Source of the DNA: Periconia sp. R9002
Lineage: Eukaryota; Ascomycota; Dothideomycetes; Pleosporales; Periconiaceae
DNA length: 64,000 nucleotides
Reading direction: 5' to 3'
Assembly: GCA_023627715.1 (NCBI GenBank)
Contig: JAMAHW010000021.1
Coordinates: 1 to 64,000, forward strand
Shown here: positions 44,652 to 56,370 of the stretch, piece after piece
Numbering within the stretch: position 1 is the stretch's first letter
Layout: the number at the start of each line of letters is the position of its first letter
Position numbers and translations under genes: made by a program
Notes under the pieces: generated by a model
Told to the model about the DNA's origin: nothing
The model's input: only the letters and a program-made list of their open reading frames with translations
The model's database searches: none

Positions 44652-45520
44652 GATAGACAGAATGATTCAAGTATTGATGATTGAGTGAGAGCTTGGTTGA
44701 GTACTGTAGAAGAAGCATCAAAGGGATTTTATATCTATTTTATATCATTGATATCGAGCAGTTGAAGACCTCGAAGCTGATGCCATCTTGAAATCCTTCT
44801 TCACACCATCTCTCGAGATGAGGGATTAGTCAAGCTACATGCGGTGAATGTACCTGTAGCCGTACTCTGGGCAACGAGTAGGTTAGAGTAAGCTACTTGG
44901 CGTCGTCTCAGCTATGGGAACCTTACCTGTACTGGCATTTGATTTCGGCATATCGTACACACCATAACATTTTATGTACGAACAGACTGTACTTCTGACG
45001 AGCCTATTGCGGTTCAAATTCCAGGGTTTTATTTTAGTTTAAATTTAAGATAATCGAAGTAGTTCAGAGCCCTCGGCTCCAGATACTTGGTTGTAGTCTA
45101 CTCACACTAGTACTACTTAATCATGTCCCTAGATGAAATCTGCAACAATGTGTTTCCACTTTCCCGAGTTATTTCCTTTGATCAGCACCTTAATGCAGAC
45201 CCTGCAAACGGGAGCAAAGCGTGCATACCGTCTCGAGGCAGCACATGAGCCGTTATCAGCGCCAAGGGCTTGGATCAGCCAGCCCCGAAGAGGTTCAATT
45301 AAGCTCAGGGTCCGCCGTCTTGTATGAGTGGCGGCGTGTGTACCGGCACCCTGGTTAAGTGCAGTTTGTTGCAGTATGCAGCCAAGACAGCCTAGACCTA
45401 CACAGAATCGATGACTACCTATGTATCTATTTACAGGCATCTTTTGATAATATTGATAGGTAAGATCGCCATAAATTCATGCAGGATTTCCATCAATGCG
45501 CTACACGTCAAATGAACTAA

Positions 45521-45622
45521 ATTTTGATTTGATGCTTACAGAGTATTGCTACCCTGGGGCTCAACAGAGGTAGGGGAAAACACTTGGTAACGTCCTCGAC
45601 CAGGACGGCCACACAGGCAACT
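45521..45622 (-). repeat. Dispersed repeat copy c (most complete)
   Basis: On the minus strand it begins AGTTGCCTGTGTGGCCGTCC, continues CGAGGACGTTACCAAGTG, and ends CCCAGGGTAGCAATACTCTG then ATCAAATCAAAAT, covering both halves seen separately at 29.6 and 29.9 kb. Confidence 0.7.
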
Positions 45623-45956
45623 ATTTGCGACGTCAAATGAAATCACAAAAATACGGCGTTCTGTCCCATGAATCTTGCTTAAAGAAAAAATGTCGTGCTC
45701 TATCGTTAAAAATAGCCATATGCAATGATGCTGATGTCGTGCATAACGAGATACACTAGGTAGATCTTCCTATTACAGCGCTTATCACCAAAACTATCCA
45801 CTATCAATCCCATCTTTCAGCTGAACCCCCCTGTTCGTCACATGTTCACCCCACCACCCCCTCAAAAACGTTTTTCAACCCAGCTGACAGATTCACAAGG
45901 CTGAATACAGTAACAACGTCTAGCGCCGAGCATCATCATTCTCAGCAAGGCAGCGG

Positions 45957-46098
45957 CTGACGTTCGTTGAACTAGAATAAGCTTTTTAGTAATGGCTTGG
46001 GATCTGTATACCGCTCGGTAACATCTAGTTTTTTTTTTCTTTTAGCGAAGATCGTAGCTGACGTTTGTGAGATAGATCAAGCTTTTTAGTAATGGTCA
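45957..46098. repeat. Direct repeat pair
   Basis: Two copies about 100 bp apart share GCTGACGTT and AAGCTTTTTAGTAATGG with similar spacing, a local duplication. Confidence 0.6.
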
Positions 46099-46462
46099 TT
46101 CGCATTCGAATACGTTTATTTCTCCGCATTGTGCAGTTCACTCTGCTAGACAATCCTCCACGTGGTGGTTATTTTTGAGTTATTATTTGCGGTGTGCGAC
46201 TTGCTACCCCAAGACTTCTGACTCACCGCTCAAGACTAATGTTTTTTTTTTCTTCTTTCTTCTGCTGAGTATATGTGTATTCAAAAGTACTCAAGGTACG
46301 GACAAGCGCCAGCCATCTTCTCTACAAAACATCAATTTGAAGAATCAATCCTCTGAATTACGCACGAAATCACCACATGATCTCCATATCAGATCTCCAC
46401 AACCCCAGTCGTTTCACCCGACCTCAACCACTCTTCCTACACACCCGCGCAGCGCACTCACC

Positions 46463-47846
46463 ATGCGTCAGGGTTACCGAAGTCGACATGCGCGGAACCC
46501 ACAACCCGGGGGGGGCCGTACACCGATGCGGAGCTACAGCCCAGCCACACTCACAGCGTACTTCTCCAAAAAGCGCGAAGTCGACGAAGACGACGAAGCG
46601 CAACTAAAACGCCTGCGCGAAATCCCCCAGGGGAGCAAAACTCAAGCCGATAACGAGCTGTGGGAGGCCATACGGGAGAGAAATGAGAGGAGGACGGATG
46701 AGAAGTGCGAGCCTTTGAGAAAGGAAATTGAGGGGTACTTTGATGGTCGCGAGTTCCCGCCTCTGCCTCCCCCAGTTGCGAAGTCGAGCTCGTGGCTGGA
46801 AGTCACGCGTCCGGAGTATTATGAGGTCAAAGAGATACGGCCGTGGTTGAGGGCGTGTGAGGAGGGAGATTTGGAGGGAGTTAAGATGTGGGTTAGGACG
46901 AAGCGGGATGTGCTCTTGCGGATGGGGATACAAGATGGATTGGCGTGTGCGGCGATGGGGAATCAGGTCGATGTTGCCCAGTTTCTGCTCGAGGAAGGGG
47001 GTGCGACGATACATGGTAAGTACATAAAATCGTAGTGCCTCTTCCATTCCATATCTAACACAATTTTCTCCCCACACAGCCGCATTCATCACAAGAGCCT
47101 GCAGCAACCGCTCTATCCCACTCCTCTCCCTCGCCGTAGATCACGGCTACCACCCCAACCAGCACGTCCCAAGCAACGTAGGCTGCTTCGGGACCGCCCT
47201 GGAGCACTGCGTCGACTCCTACCCAATCACTCAATTTCTCCTCGAGCAAGGCGCAGACCCCAACGTGGCGCCCTTCAACGACGGCAGGACTGCGCCATGG
47301 GGTAATCGGTCGACGCCGCCCATGGACAGAAAATCAGGCCTACCACTCGACCTCGCCGTGCATAGCGGCAACCTCGCCGTCGCGCGCCTCCTCCTCGAAA
47401 GCGGGGCGCAGATCCAATATGCACGCCCGATCCACATCCTTATCGAGCTGTACGGCGAGGACGACGCTGCGCCTCGGGAGGATGATTGGTTCACGTGGAT
47501 GGAGCTGTTCCTGCAGTACGGCGCCAATGTAAATGAAGTGGCTAGGGGTGTAAGCACCCCGCTTATGATTGCTATTAAGTGCGACATGTGGGATGTGGTG
47601 GAGTTTCTGTTGAAGCATGGCGCGGATCCGAGGATTGGTGCGAATGGGTATAACGCTTTCACGTCGGCGGCGAAGCTCGAAGGACCGCCGTCGCAGAGGT
47701 CGGAGAGGGTGAGGGCGTATTTTGCGGAGGAGGAGGTGAGGGCGTATTTGGATTGGTTGTGTGGGGGTCGGGGTGAAAGTGAATGGCCAAGTACGCCGGA
47801 TGGGATAGAGGAGAATCGGCTGGTTGCGTTGATGTTGTCTTTGTGA
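46463..47846 (+). CDS. Ankyrin-repeat protein
   Basis: Exons 46463-47015 and 47080-47846 (64-bp intron) give 439 aa. A basic, Arg/Gly-rich N-terminus and a charged helical segment precede ankyrin repeats from about residue 135. Repeat cores are RACEEGDLEGVKMWV, AAMGNQVDVAQFLLEEGGA, PITQFLLEQGADPNV, LDLAVHSGNLAVARLLLESG and IAIKCDMWDVVEFLLKHGA. Ankyrin stacks bind other proteins, and no partner or catalytic domain is visible. Each exon starts C-rich and ends G-rich. No signal peptide, so it is probably cytosolic or nuclear. Confidence 0.8.
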
Positions 47847-48763
47847 CTGGAAATATTTGAGGTTAAATCATTGCAGAATTACAACTTAGGTCTTACAAGA
47901 TGTTGAATACATTGTGTCGGGTTTTATAAATGTGAAATGATACACTTCAGTTAGAAATATGAACATCGGAGTAAAACTTGGCAAGGTTAGCGCTGAACTT
48001 CGAGCGATGAAGAACAATGGAAGTTCAGGTTTGCTACTTAAAATTTATGTAATTTACATGAAATACAATTTGATCCTCAAAGAGTACTGCTACCCTGGGT
48101 ATCTAGATAGAAGGTATAAAGTATATAGACTTGCCATGTTTTACATAAAGATGAGATGAGCAAGAAGGAAGAGCGTGCGTGTTCGTATCTAAGATGGTAG
48201 ATGGTAGATCATATGTATATCATTGATGTATGTACGTACGTACGAGGGGTAGAGGTAGAGATAGGTATATGCAAAACCCCCAACGACGAGAAAAAGAAAA
48301 CGCAAAAGAAACGGCGATAGATATGTCATTCTCAAATTTCCCTAAGTAAAGTCCCACCAAACAAACAAAAAAAAACATATGTGAGAAAGTAAAAAAAGGT
48401 TTCCGCTCGTGGTTCTGACGGTATAGTATGTGGCGGGTTCCAGGAAGAAAAAAAAAGAAAACTCCCATAACTCCCCAGACAAAGAAAAATTTAACAAGTT
48501 GACCAAAATCCCTCCCACTCATATCATATCCAAAAAACATACCCAGAACAAGGACCTATTCATACAAGTATGCAAAAAGAAACAAAAGCAAATATGAAGC
48601 GAACATCAAAATCCCTACTCCTACTACCCAGGGGAGTTTTAACGAGGAAAAAGAAAGAAAATGCTCGAGTGTCCCAATTCCGAAAAGGCCAGAAGGTAAA
48701 GAAGAAAAAGACATTAAGCATTACAATCACCAAGCCTACCTAACGCACAGAAAAAAACATCAT
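47847..48763. other. Spacer with repeat fragment d
   Basis: A-rich 3' region of two convergent genes. Repeat copy d lies at 48067-48102 and a short (GTAC)n run near 48232-48244. No gene. Confidence 0.5.
48067..48102 (-). repeat. Dispersed repeat copy d (right end only)
   Basis: Minus strand ATACCCAGGGTAGCAGTACT followed by TTGAGGATCAAATT matches copy b at 31 of 35 positions. Confidence 0.6.
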
Positions 48764-49940
48764 CTAAAAAGCAGCTCCAAACGGCGTCCCGGACGGCGGC
48801 GGTCTCTGCTGCTCCCTCTGCAGTTGTTGTTGTTGCTGTGCCTGCCACCCCTGCCGCACCGGCTCCGTCTCCCTGTGCGTATCCCACAGCGAATTCGACC
48901 TCTCACGAAACGGCGGCGGCGGCGCACCACCATCATCTCCCCTTCCTCCCATGCCAGCAGCCAGCATCGGCTCCTCTACGCCGTTCGCACCATTCCTGCT
49001 CCTCTCCTTGTCTAAGCCCGCCATCTCGGCCCTTAACTTGTTCGCCCTCCGCTCCGCCTGCTCCTCGAGCAGAATAGCCTTGACGGTCCTCATGCGCCAC
49101 CAGACCCATCCACCCATGGCGACGCTGACGACGAAAACGAGGGCGAAGACGACGTTTTGAATCACATTGGAGTCCTTTTGCTGGACGAGCAAGACGCCGA
49201 CGTAGACGAGGAAGATTTGTTTCGGTAGCGAGACGAACGTCGCGACGAAGAAATGCCAGAACTTGACGTTGCAAGTCGAAAACACGGCCGTCGAGAAATG
49301 TGTCGGCACCGCGCTCAATCGGATCAACAAGACCATCCAGAACCCCGTGTCGCGCGTTAACCGGGCCAAAGCGCCGTAGTTGAGGTTGGTGCGCTCGAGT
49401 TTCTCGGCGCGCCGGCGGAGAGTGTATTTGAAGGCATACCAGGTGCCAATTTCGCCGAGGAAAGTCCCAGCAGCAAGGATGGCGAAGCCAATCCAGAGAC
49501 CCCAGACAACACCGCAGAGGATTCCGACGATTTCGTGGCCAAAGAGGGGCGGGAAGGAGATGATGAAGAGGATGACGATAGGGATGAGCCAGCCGGCGGG
49601 GAGTTCGCGGAGTTTTTCAGAAAACGGACGGAGTTTCTTGTGTATGTCAGTATGAAGATTCGGCGAAGTGGGAGGGGATATGCGTACTTCTACGACCTCG
49701 TGGTGTTTGATGGTTATAAAGACGGTGAAGATGATGAGGAGGATGGCAATGACGTGTATCGCTATAAAGGTCAGCTTGAATCTCTGTTGTATAGAATGCG
49801 CGAGGAATGAGAGACGCACGTATGTATTTGGGTGTTAAGAAGATGCGCCGCCAGTCGACAGGTTTGTAGTCTGTTTCCTCGGGTGGGCCGCCCTTCTTCT
49901 GGCCTTTCGGCCTGGGCGACATTTCTATGTCGTGTGCCAT
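48764..49940 (-). CDS. Tvp38/TMEM64-family Golgi membrane protein
   Basis: Exons 49940-49820, 49761-49688 and 49636-48764 give 355 aa. The 51-bp second intron has no stop and keeps frame. A short cytosolic N-terminus leads to TM1 (VIAILLIIFTVFIT). The SNARE-associated/VTT domain follows, with FPPLFGHEIVGILCGVVWG and the conserved GTFLGEIGTWYAFKY. Further helices come next, then a cytosolic coiled and Gln/Pro-rich tail. Yeast Tvp38 is a late-Golgi protein, and relatives with a VTT domain act as lipid scramblases or in vesicle traffic. This is a core gene in a compact region. Confidence 0.85.
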
Positions 49941-52198
49941 GGTGGACTGGTTCTAGCGCATCTAGTTTCTATGTTGCGCTTCGCTGTGGCGATGGTGCGG
50001 GAACTACTGTATGCGGTGCACTAGTTCGATGGACGATGGATGGACGGAACGAAACGGCGTTATGCGATTGTATTGTATGTACGGCAACAGGCGTGAATGA
50101 ATGCGCGAAGAGAATAGGTAGACGTCGATCGAAGGCGGGTGTGATGAGATCAAGGGGAAGGTCGAAAAAAGGAATGGTGAGGGAGCGGTGTAGCTATGGC
50201 CAAAAAAGAACAAACGAAAAGCGGGAAAGAAACAGGCCACGGCAGGAAGAAACAGTAGACTATGCAACTGAATAAGAAAGCAAGCAGAGTACAATGGCTC
50301 GAACGACGACGATGGCGGAGAAGGGGGGGGTTATTTTGGGAGGGAGATGGGGTGAGGGGGGCGACGGGCATAAAGTAGAGATTAATGGTTAGATAATCGA
50401 GTTTAGGGATGCAGGAACCATGGACAGTGGGCCAATCAGCGGGCGGGGGCGCAGGGATGCAACGGCGATCTGCGACAGAGCGAGGCTTAGGCGGGTTAGC
50501 CTCAAACCAGAAAGACAGGGGTCTTTCAAACCTCAGCTTCACATTAAGTATACGCTGCTCAGCCCCCATCAGCAACTGTGAGAGCTTTAATGCCACAAAC
50601 TGTCATCATCCCCCATCATTCGCCGCTTGTCGAATTGCCTACCCGCCGCCTCCCATGGAGGAATCTTTCCCTGATATACTCCTCCTTCTCTGCCATCGAG
50701 AGTCAGCAAAAGGGGTTCACCGAGTGCCCGACTGACCGCATCGGAGAATTCTGCGCCATCCAACTCAATCCATCCCATCGGACAAGAAACACTGGTGAGC
50801 GGGAGGCTATGTACAGTTAAGCGCCCTCTGTCTCCGATGACGCCGGCACAAGCGCCCACTCTCCCCTTTCGGCTTACCTTCGTCCGGCCATCGTCCTAGC
50901 CGGGCGTATTTAGGAATCCGACTGCGAAGCAAAACTCTGCCTACCTATATCTGTCTAAATTTGGCACCCTGGCTGACCATCTCACCTCACCATTTCCAAT
51001 ACTTTTGCAGTGGAATCCTCGCAGCCACGTGTGTATGTGTGTGGAATCAAGTGACTAATGTACGACACGCAACGCGCCACCAGAAACAAACGGAACGGAA
51101 CGCGCGCTCGGGGAAAACAGGACGAGGAAACCGCCGCGTAGCGTACCCTTATGCATAGGTAGTCTTTCCAACGCGTGTTCCAATTCCCACCCCGCCGTCA
51201 CATATCGCACATGGAGCGGCATATCGAGTCCCACGCCTGTGTCAGAGGTAGGGATCATCGCTGGGGACCGACGGGCTTGCGTTCTTGCATTTTTGGGGAG
51301 TGGGGAACACTGATATCAGATCTAGATTTGCAGGTAGTGGGTTGTTGAGTAAGGCGACGTATCACACCAGCATATGGAATCTTATGTCACTCGGGTCTTA
51401 TCGATTCATGCACGATGAAAAGCGAGAATTCCCGAGCGCGCGCGTCTTCAAAAAGACTATCAATTGATGAATAGGCCAGTCACGGTACTAACACGTGGAA
51501 TTGATCATGTGCACTTTGAATCCCCACTGCTATACACATACATACATACATACATACATACATACATACATACATAGGTATGCAATCAATACTCGCACAT
51601 GCACATACACAAAGTATGGCGAAATCCGAGCGCAGACACATTGCATCTCCGACATGACATTACCGAATCATGCTACCGGTATATCTCAATACTTCGTAAG
51701 TAGTGTACGCACAGTGTCACGGTACGGAGCATCAAGTAAACCACGGCACAGTGGCGACTCTGCCATTCCTTTCTTCCAAGTTACCTCAATACCCGTGACG
51801 GAACGACACTCCCTTACCGTGCGGGCTATCCACACCGTCGGGTGTACATTTGTACGATACCTCACTTCCCAGCAAATTGGTAAATCCTCATCTATCCAAA
51901 CCATCATGACTTGGTACACCTCGTTCATGGCATGACGGAAAAAACAACCAATGACGTCTTGGACGCACCAACACTCGCTCCTATTATCAATACATGTATT
52001 CTCGTAGTATCTCCCTTCGTTCAGAACCACATGGTACGATGCACCAACATCCATCGCTGCATGGTATGAATATATATGTACATCCCTACCTACCACCCAC
52101 CTCCCCACCACTCCACTCAACCCAACCCAACCGCTATCTCCCCAGCAAACCCCAAGCCCAAAACCAAAACAAACCGACCAACACAAACAAACACGAAA
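49941..52198. other. Long regulatory or gene-free spacer
   Basis: No coherent gene on either strand. A (ACAT)n microsatellite lies at 51536-51576. Purine/pyrimidine-rich tracts near 50150-50360 look like the leader of the Tvp38-type gene. The last about 130 bp (CA-rich) look like the leader of the small frame at 52199. Confidence 0.45.
51536..51576. repeat. (ACAT)n microsatellite
   Basis: About ten tandem ACAT units, uninterrupted. Confidence 0.9.
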
Positions 52199-52507
52199 AT
52201 GCCACCCCACCCCCTCCCGCACCCCCTCACCATCCTCATCCTCACAATCGCAACCGACGCCTCGTACCTCGAAACCCACATCCTCAACCTCCCCCGCCCC
52301 TACCGCTTCTTCACCACGTCCGAAGCCGACAACCCCAGTCTCTTCTTCAAGCAAGGGGTCCTGTTCTTCCTCCTGCTGCTGTACACGATTCTGATGATGG
52401 TGTGGGGCGAGTCTATGGTGGGTGTTGCTCGCTGGTGGGAGAAGGATTTGTTGGTGCTGGTGTGGGGGGTGGTGCCGTGGGTGGTGTGTTGGGTTTTGGT
52501 GAGTTGA
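52199..52507 (+). CDS. Hypothetical small membrane protein, 102 aa
   Basis: A single frame from ATG 52199 after a CA-rich leader with A at -3. Three hydrophobic segments are seen (LTILILTIA, GVLFFLLLLYTILMMVWG, LLVLVWGVVPWVVCWVL). The 5' half is strongly C-rich and the 3' half G-rich, the same pattern as in well-supported genes nearby, but also a source of false hydrophobic frames. Not recognised. Confidence 0.4.
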   Translation: MPPHPLPHPLTILILTIATDASYLETHILNLPRPYRFFTTSEADNPSLFFKQGVLFFLLLLYTILMMVWGESMVGVARWWEKDLLVLVWGVVPWVVCWVLVS

Positions 52508-53603
52508 GTGTTGTTTTTGGTTGATTTTTTGGTGTTATTGTAATGCTGACGGTGCATACATAGAGTTGCGAGATTGAGTGGATTGAGGGGTTGTGCGGCG
52601 GTACTTTCTTTCTCTTGGTAGGAGTAGGAGGTTTGTAGGTGGTTTTGAGGGTTTGGTTGGTTTATTGGTGGTGCTGTGAAGGTTTGGGAATTACTAGAAG
52701 GGGGAAGAGGGTTGGAAATGTGCTTGGGCACACGCATCATACATTCGACATCACTGTATGGGATGCAGAGAGGCTGCAGTGCTACCAGTGGCGAGAAACG
52801 CCAATCCACGTGGTGTCTCGATGACATAGGTATGGACGGACGACTCCAGATTGCACTTTGTTCGACCGTCTCGGGGGAGGCGAATGCTCGATGAAAAGCC
52901 ACGATCAGATCTCTCCATTAGTTCGGCTCATTTCATGCCTTGACTTCTTTCTTCTATTCTTCTTTTTATCTCCCCCAAGATTCTTCCGATCTGTTTGCAA
53001 CCAACCACCTCATTCCATTGTCGACTCTCAGAATCACCTTCTCTTTAATCCGCCCATTATAGGTTTGACCAAAAAAAAAAAGCGCTCTTCAACCCCTTTT
53101 CGAATGGCACGACACTTCTCCCGTCAACACCCACTTAGCCTATCAAAGCGTCGCGGGACCTGCAGCGCACTATTTGCCATACAGACGCTCGTGCCGCATG
53201 TACCACGTCCAACGACCCGGTGCTCGCGAGGAAGGCGCCTCATTGGATCCGTTGTGGGGGTTAGCGTGCATCGCGAGGTGTGATGGTCAACGGCCTCATT
53301 TGCGCGTTGGTGGTACAAGGCATGACAAGCGAGGAAAAGTTGGTTGTGAGGTTGATATTGGGCGCTGTTAACGCACACCAGCGCAAACAATCAAACGCGC
53401 GCGGGTTTCTTGTATTTATTTTGACCTCGTCCAAAGGTTTGTCTCTTGCCCTTTCCCCCTCACCTCACCTCAACCTCCAATCCAACACGACTACCACCCT
53501 CGCAACTTCTCCTCTATTCCACACCCCAAACTCCTTCCCAAACCCCTTCCACCATCCTCACCCACAACCACAAACCACAAACCCCATAACACCGTCCGCC
53601 AAA
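52508..53603. other. Spacer / leader of the GPI-protein gene
   Basis: Small frames only, no domain. The last about 120 bp form a CA/CT-rich leader typical of strongly expressed fungal genes. Confidence 0.45.
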
Positions 53604-54277
53604 ATGATGCTCTCCCGCGCCTTCATCTTCCTCAGCGTGCTCGCCCTCGGCGTCGTGAGCACCACCACCGACGACCGCACCGCCGAATGCGGCAGTAAAT
53701 CCCCTCCTTCCTGCCTTCCTTTTGCTATTCCACCCCGCTGACTAACTAATAGCCGTCCGCTGCATCCCCGGACTCCAGAAGTGCGGCAAGAATGAGCAGG
53801 GCCAGGATATCTGTGTCTACGCCGGTGGCTATCTCGACGGCCATCCCGAGTCTACGACCGAGGTTACTGGCTCGCCGGCTGTTACTACGGGTGGTCCGTA
53901 TGCCAACTCTAGCACGGCTACGCTTGCGGTTACCACTGGTACGTTTTTTTTTTTTTCGTCCCCTGAGTACGAGGAAGTGTCAGGACACCACAATCAAGTG
54001 GCGTTTGGGGACATTCATCACCCAATTCACCATCCCTGCTAACGCGAATGCGAATTTAGGTACCATCGTCACCACTCCCACTACGGTCGCGACATCTACC
54101 ACCACCCACGTGGCTTCGTCCTCGGCTGCATCTTCGTCGGCGGATCACTCGCATTCCGCGTCCTCGACGACTGCAAAGCCCTCCCCATCCTCTGCCGCTG
54201 CCGTGCACGTTCTGGACCCGAACGTCGTCGGCGGTGCCGTGGGACTTGGTCTTGCTGCCGCTCTGGGCATCTTCTAG
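53604..54277 (+). CDS. GPI-anchored Ser/Thr-rich cell-surface protein
   Basis: Exons 53604-53694, 53753-53938 and 54060-54277 give 164 aa. A signal peptide (MMLSRAFIFLSVLALGVVS) is followed by a small Cys module with four Cys (ECGTVRCIPGLQKCG, QDICVYAGG). A long Ser/Thr/Ala-rich stretch is likely O-glycosylated. A C-terminal hydrophobic tail (VVGGAVGLGLAAALGIF) after Asp-Pro-Asn fits GPI attachment. It is probably a wall or plasma-membrane surface protein. The 121-bp second intron holds a poly-T run just after the donor. Product class is well supported, exact role unknown. Confidence 0.75.
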
Positions 54278-54895
54278 GTCCCCTTTCCAACCTTGCCTTT
54301 ACCATTGTCCTGCTGTGATTATCTCTTACTGGGCGGAATCATAGGACTTTTTTTTTTCTTCTATGGGTAATGGATACTTTATGGATGATTTGCGATATCG
54401 GCGGTATACAGCACTGCTGGGACTTAATCGGGATCAAGGAATTAACGGTTTGGCTTGTTTAAAGTGCGGTCTGGGAGGGGGTAATTACTCGCTGTGAGGG
54501 TGATTTACCTATGACGGGCTGTGGTGAATAGCTTTCTTGACATCGTGGAATCCGGGGTCTGTATTTGACTGAATTAATAATGTTTGCAAAAGGGGAATAA
54601 CAGCTTTTGAACTATGGGTTTTTGTTCTTGATAATTGCCTACGTGATGCACTCGGTTATTTGTGAAATGATCATTGTTGTTTGTCTGCAATCAGGAATGA
54701 CTCAAGCTACTTAGGTTGCTGTTTATGACCTGGATGCAATATATGATACATAAGACTAGTCACAAGAACCGAGAGTTTGCATTAGGGCAAGAGGACGAAA
54801 TCATACATTAGTGAGGTTCGAAAAATTATTTTACAAAACTTTCACCGCGTATACTTGACCTGCCAACTTCACGTCCTCGCAATAAAAAAGACCAT
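54278..54895. other. Spacer between convergent genes
   Basis: 3' regions only. Nothing notable beyond a poly-T run at 54347-54356. Confidence 0.5.
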
Positions 54896-55996
54896 TCAAA
54901 GACTAACAACCACCTTCCTCCCCGAAACCCCCTTTTGCTGAACATTCAGCGCCTCCTGAATAGCTTCCAACCCCTTCCCCACGACCTGTGGTTCCGGCGC
55001 AGCCCGAAACCTCTTCTTCGCCAGAGCTTCAGGCAAGTACCTTTCATAAACTGCTTCACTAATCGGTGTGTTTGCCAGCGAACCCCATATGAAACCTGTT
55101 TTGACGCCCAGGACTCTCGACTTGAAAAAAATGTATACCGTGGATACCACCATCGAGAAGACGATTTGCAAAGTAGCAAACCGTCTCGGTTGAGCAGGGA
55201 TCGGTAACGTCGCCATCGCGACGTGCTTTTTTCCCTGGCATCGGCCGAGGATGTCGAGACAGTGGAACATGGAGTTTTGTCCGATGGCGAGGGCACCTGC
55301 GAATGTTCGTCCGCTCATGGCTTTGATGATTTTGGCGTTGACGGTGGGGTCTTTGTAGTCGAAGACTTGAGTCGCGCCGAGGGAGTGGAGGAGGGAGAAG
55401 TTGTGCGGGGATGAGGTGGAGAAGACTTCGTATCCAGCTGCGACGGCGAGTTGGATCGCGTTGCAGCCTACGCTGGTTGACCCTCCCCAGATCAAAACCG
55501 TCTGGTTAGTTGGTTTGGCGTCGAGCGAAGGGTACTGCAGCGCGAGTGCGTCCTTGTCGAATAGTCCCACCGCCGCGGTCGCAAGACCCAACGGTAGGAC
55601 CGACGCAGATTCAAACGACATGTTGTCCGGGATAGGCGCAGTGTTTCGTTCGAGGAGGACGGTGTACAGTTGAAACGCTCCGTACGCTGCGTCGTTGATC
55701 TCCTTGTTCGTGCTGTGCGCTTGGCCGAAAACGCGGTCACCTACTTTGAAGCGCGAGACGTTGGGTCCGGTTTGTATGACGGTGCCGGCGACGTCGGTGC
55801 CGAAGATGAAGGGGTAGTGGATCCAGTTGAAGGCCATGGATGTGCCGCGGTTTTGGAGGATCCAGTCGATGGGGTTGATTGCGATGGCGCTGTTTTTTAT
55901 GACGATTTCGGAGGGTTTGGGGGTGGGGTAGGGGGCTTGTTGGACTTCAAGATGTTGTTTTGGTCCTGGCATCCATGCTGCGAGGTTTTGGGGCAT
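54896..55996 (-). CDS. Medium-chain (MDR) NADPH-dependent enoyl/quinone-type oxidoreductase
   Basis: One exon of 366 aa. The GroES-like half starts MPQNLAAWMPGPKQHLEVQQ with NPIDWILQNRG and GTDVAGTVIQTG. The Rossmann half has VLIWGGSTSVGCNAIQLA and the FDYKDP element. Zinc-ligand Cys residues of classical alcohol dehydrogenases are missing, so this is the zinc-free branch that includes trans-enoyl reductases and ToxD-like proteins. The likely reaction is NADPH-dependent reduction of a conjugated double bond or quinone, with the substrate unknown. It shares a 374-bp divergent promoter with a Zn2Cys6 gene, which may regulate it. Confidence 0.88.
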   Translation of the reverse strand: MPQNLAAWMPGPKQHLEVQQAPYPTPKPSEIVIKNSAIAINPIDWILQNRGTSMAFNWIHYPFIFGTDVAGTVIQTGPNVSRFKVGDRVFGQAHSTNKEINDAAYGAFQLYTVLLERNTAPIPDNMSFESASVLPLGLATAAVGLFDKDALALQYPSLDAKPTNQTVLIWGGSTSVGCNAIQLAVAAGYEVFSTSSPHNFSLLHSLGATQVFDYKDPTVNAKIIKAMSGRTFAGALAIGQNSMFHCLDILGRCQGKKHVAMATLPIPAQPRRFATLQIVFSMVVSTVYIFFKSRVLGVKTGFIWGSLANTPISEAVYERYLPEALAKKRFRAAPEPQVVGKGLEAIQEALNVQQKGVSGRKVVVSL

Positions 55997-56370
55997 TGTG
56001 GGGTTTGCTGGTCTCTGCTGGGTTGGTTTGAGTAAAAGGAAAAAGGAAAAGTTGCTGGTGGATTAGATCGAGTCGGTGGACGACTCATTTATTTATTCAC
56101 ATTTCAAAATGAGAGTTCCATGATGTAGTGCTCTGGTAGGTATGGTGTAGGAGCGGATGAATTGACCAATCACAGTTCGGGATTCATCCGTCCTAACTCC
56201 AAGAGCGGATGTAAGCCCCGCGATTACTGTGAAGTACGTACAAACATATATGTAGGTAGGTAAACGGATCTCCGCTTCGCCACCACTCTCCCTCTTCACA
56301 GTCTGTTCGGATAATAAGATTATCGAATATTCCTTCAAGTTCCGTTACGTTCTTGGGCTAGCGAATAGAC
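55997..56370. promoter_or_regulatory. Shared divergent promoter
   Basis: A 374-bp spacer between the leftward oxidoreductase and rightward Zn2Cys6 gene. A palindrome-like CGGATGAATT...AATTCATCCG arrangement is partly visible (GAGCGGATGAATT at 56150 and GATTCATCCGTCC at 56180). No perfect consensus is claimed. Confidence 0.4.

Larger units (their letters stand above)
44652..46462. other. Gene-poor spacer with repeats
   Basis: Contains dispersed repeat copy c (45521-45622) and a direct repeat of about 45 bp (45957-45999 and 46057-46098, sharing AAGCTTTTTAGTAATGG and GCTGACGTT). No gene supported. The last 100 bp are the ankyrin-gene leader. Confidence 0.5.

Noticed and set aside
50004..50596. 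Overlapping frames of 96-148 codons
   Set aside because: Low-complexity promoter DNA; no start context, no domains.
51536..51576. CRISPR-like or telomeric array
   Set aside because: A plain tetranucleotide microsatellite without spacers.
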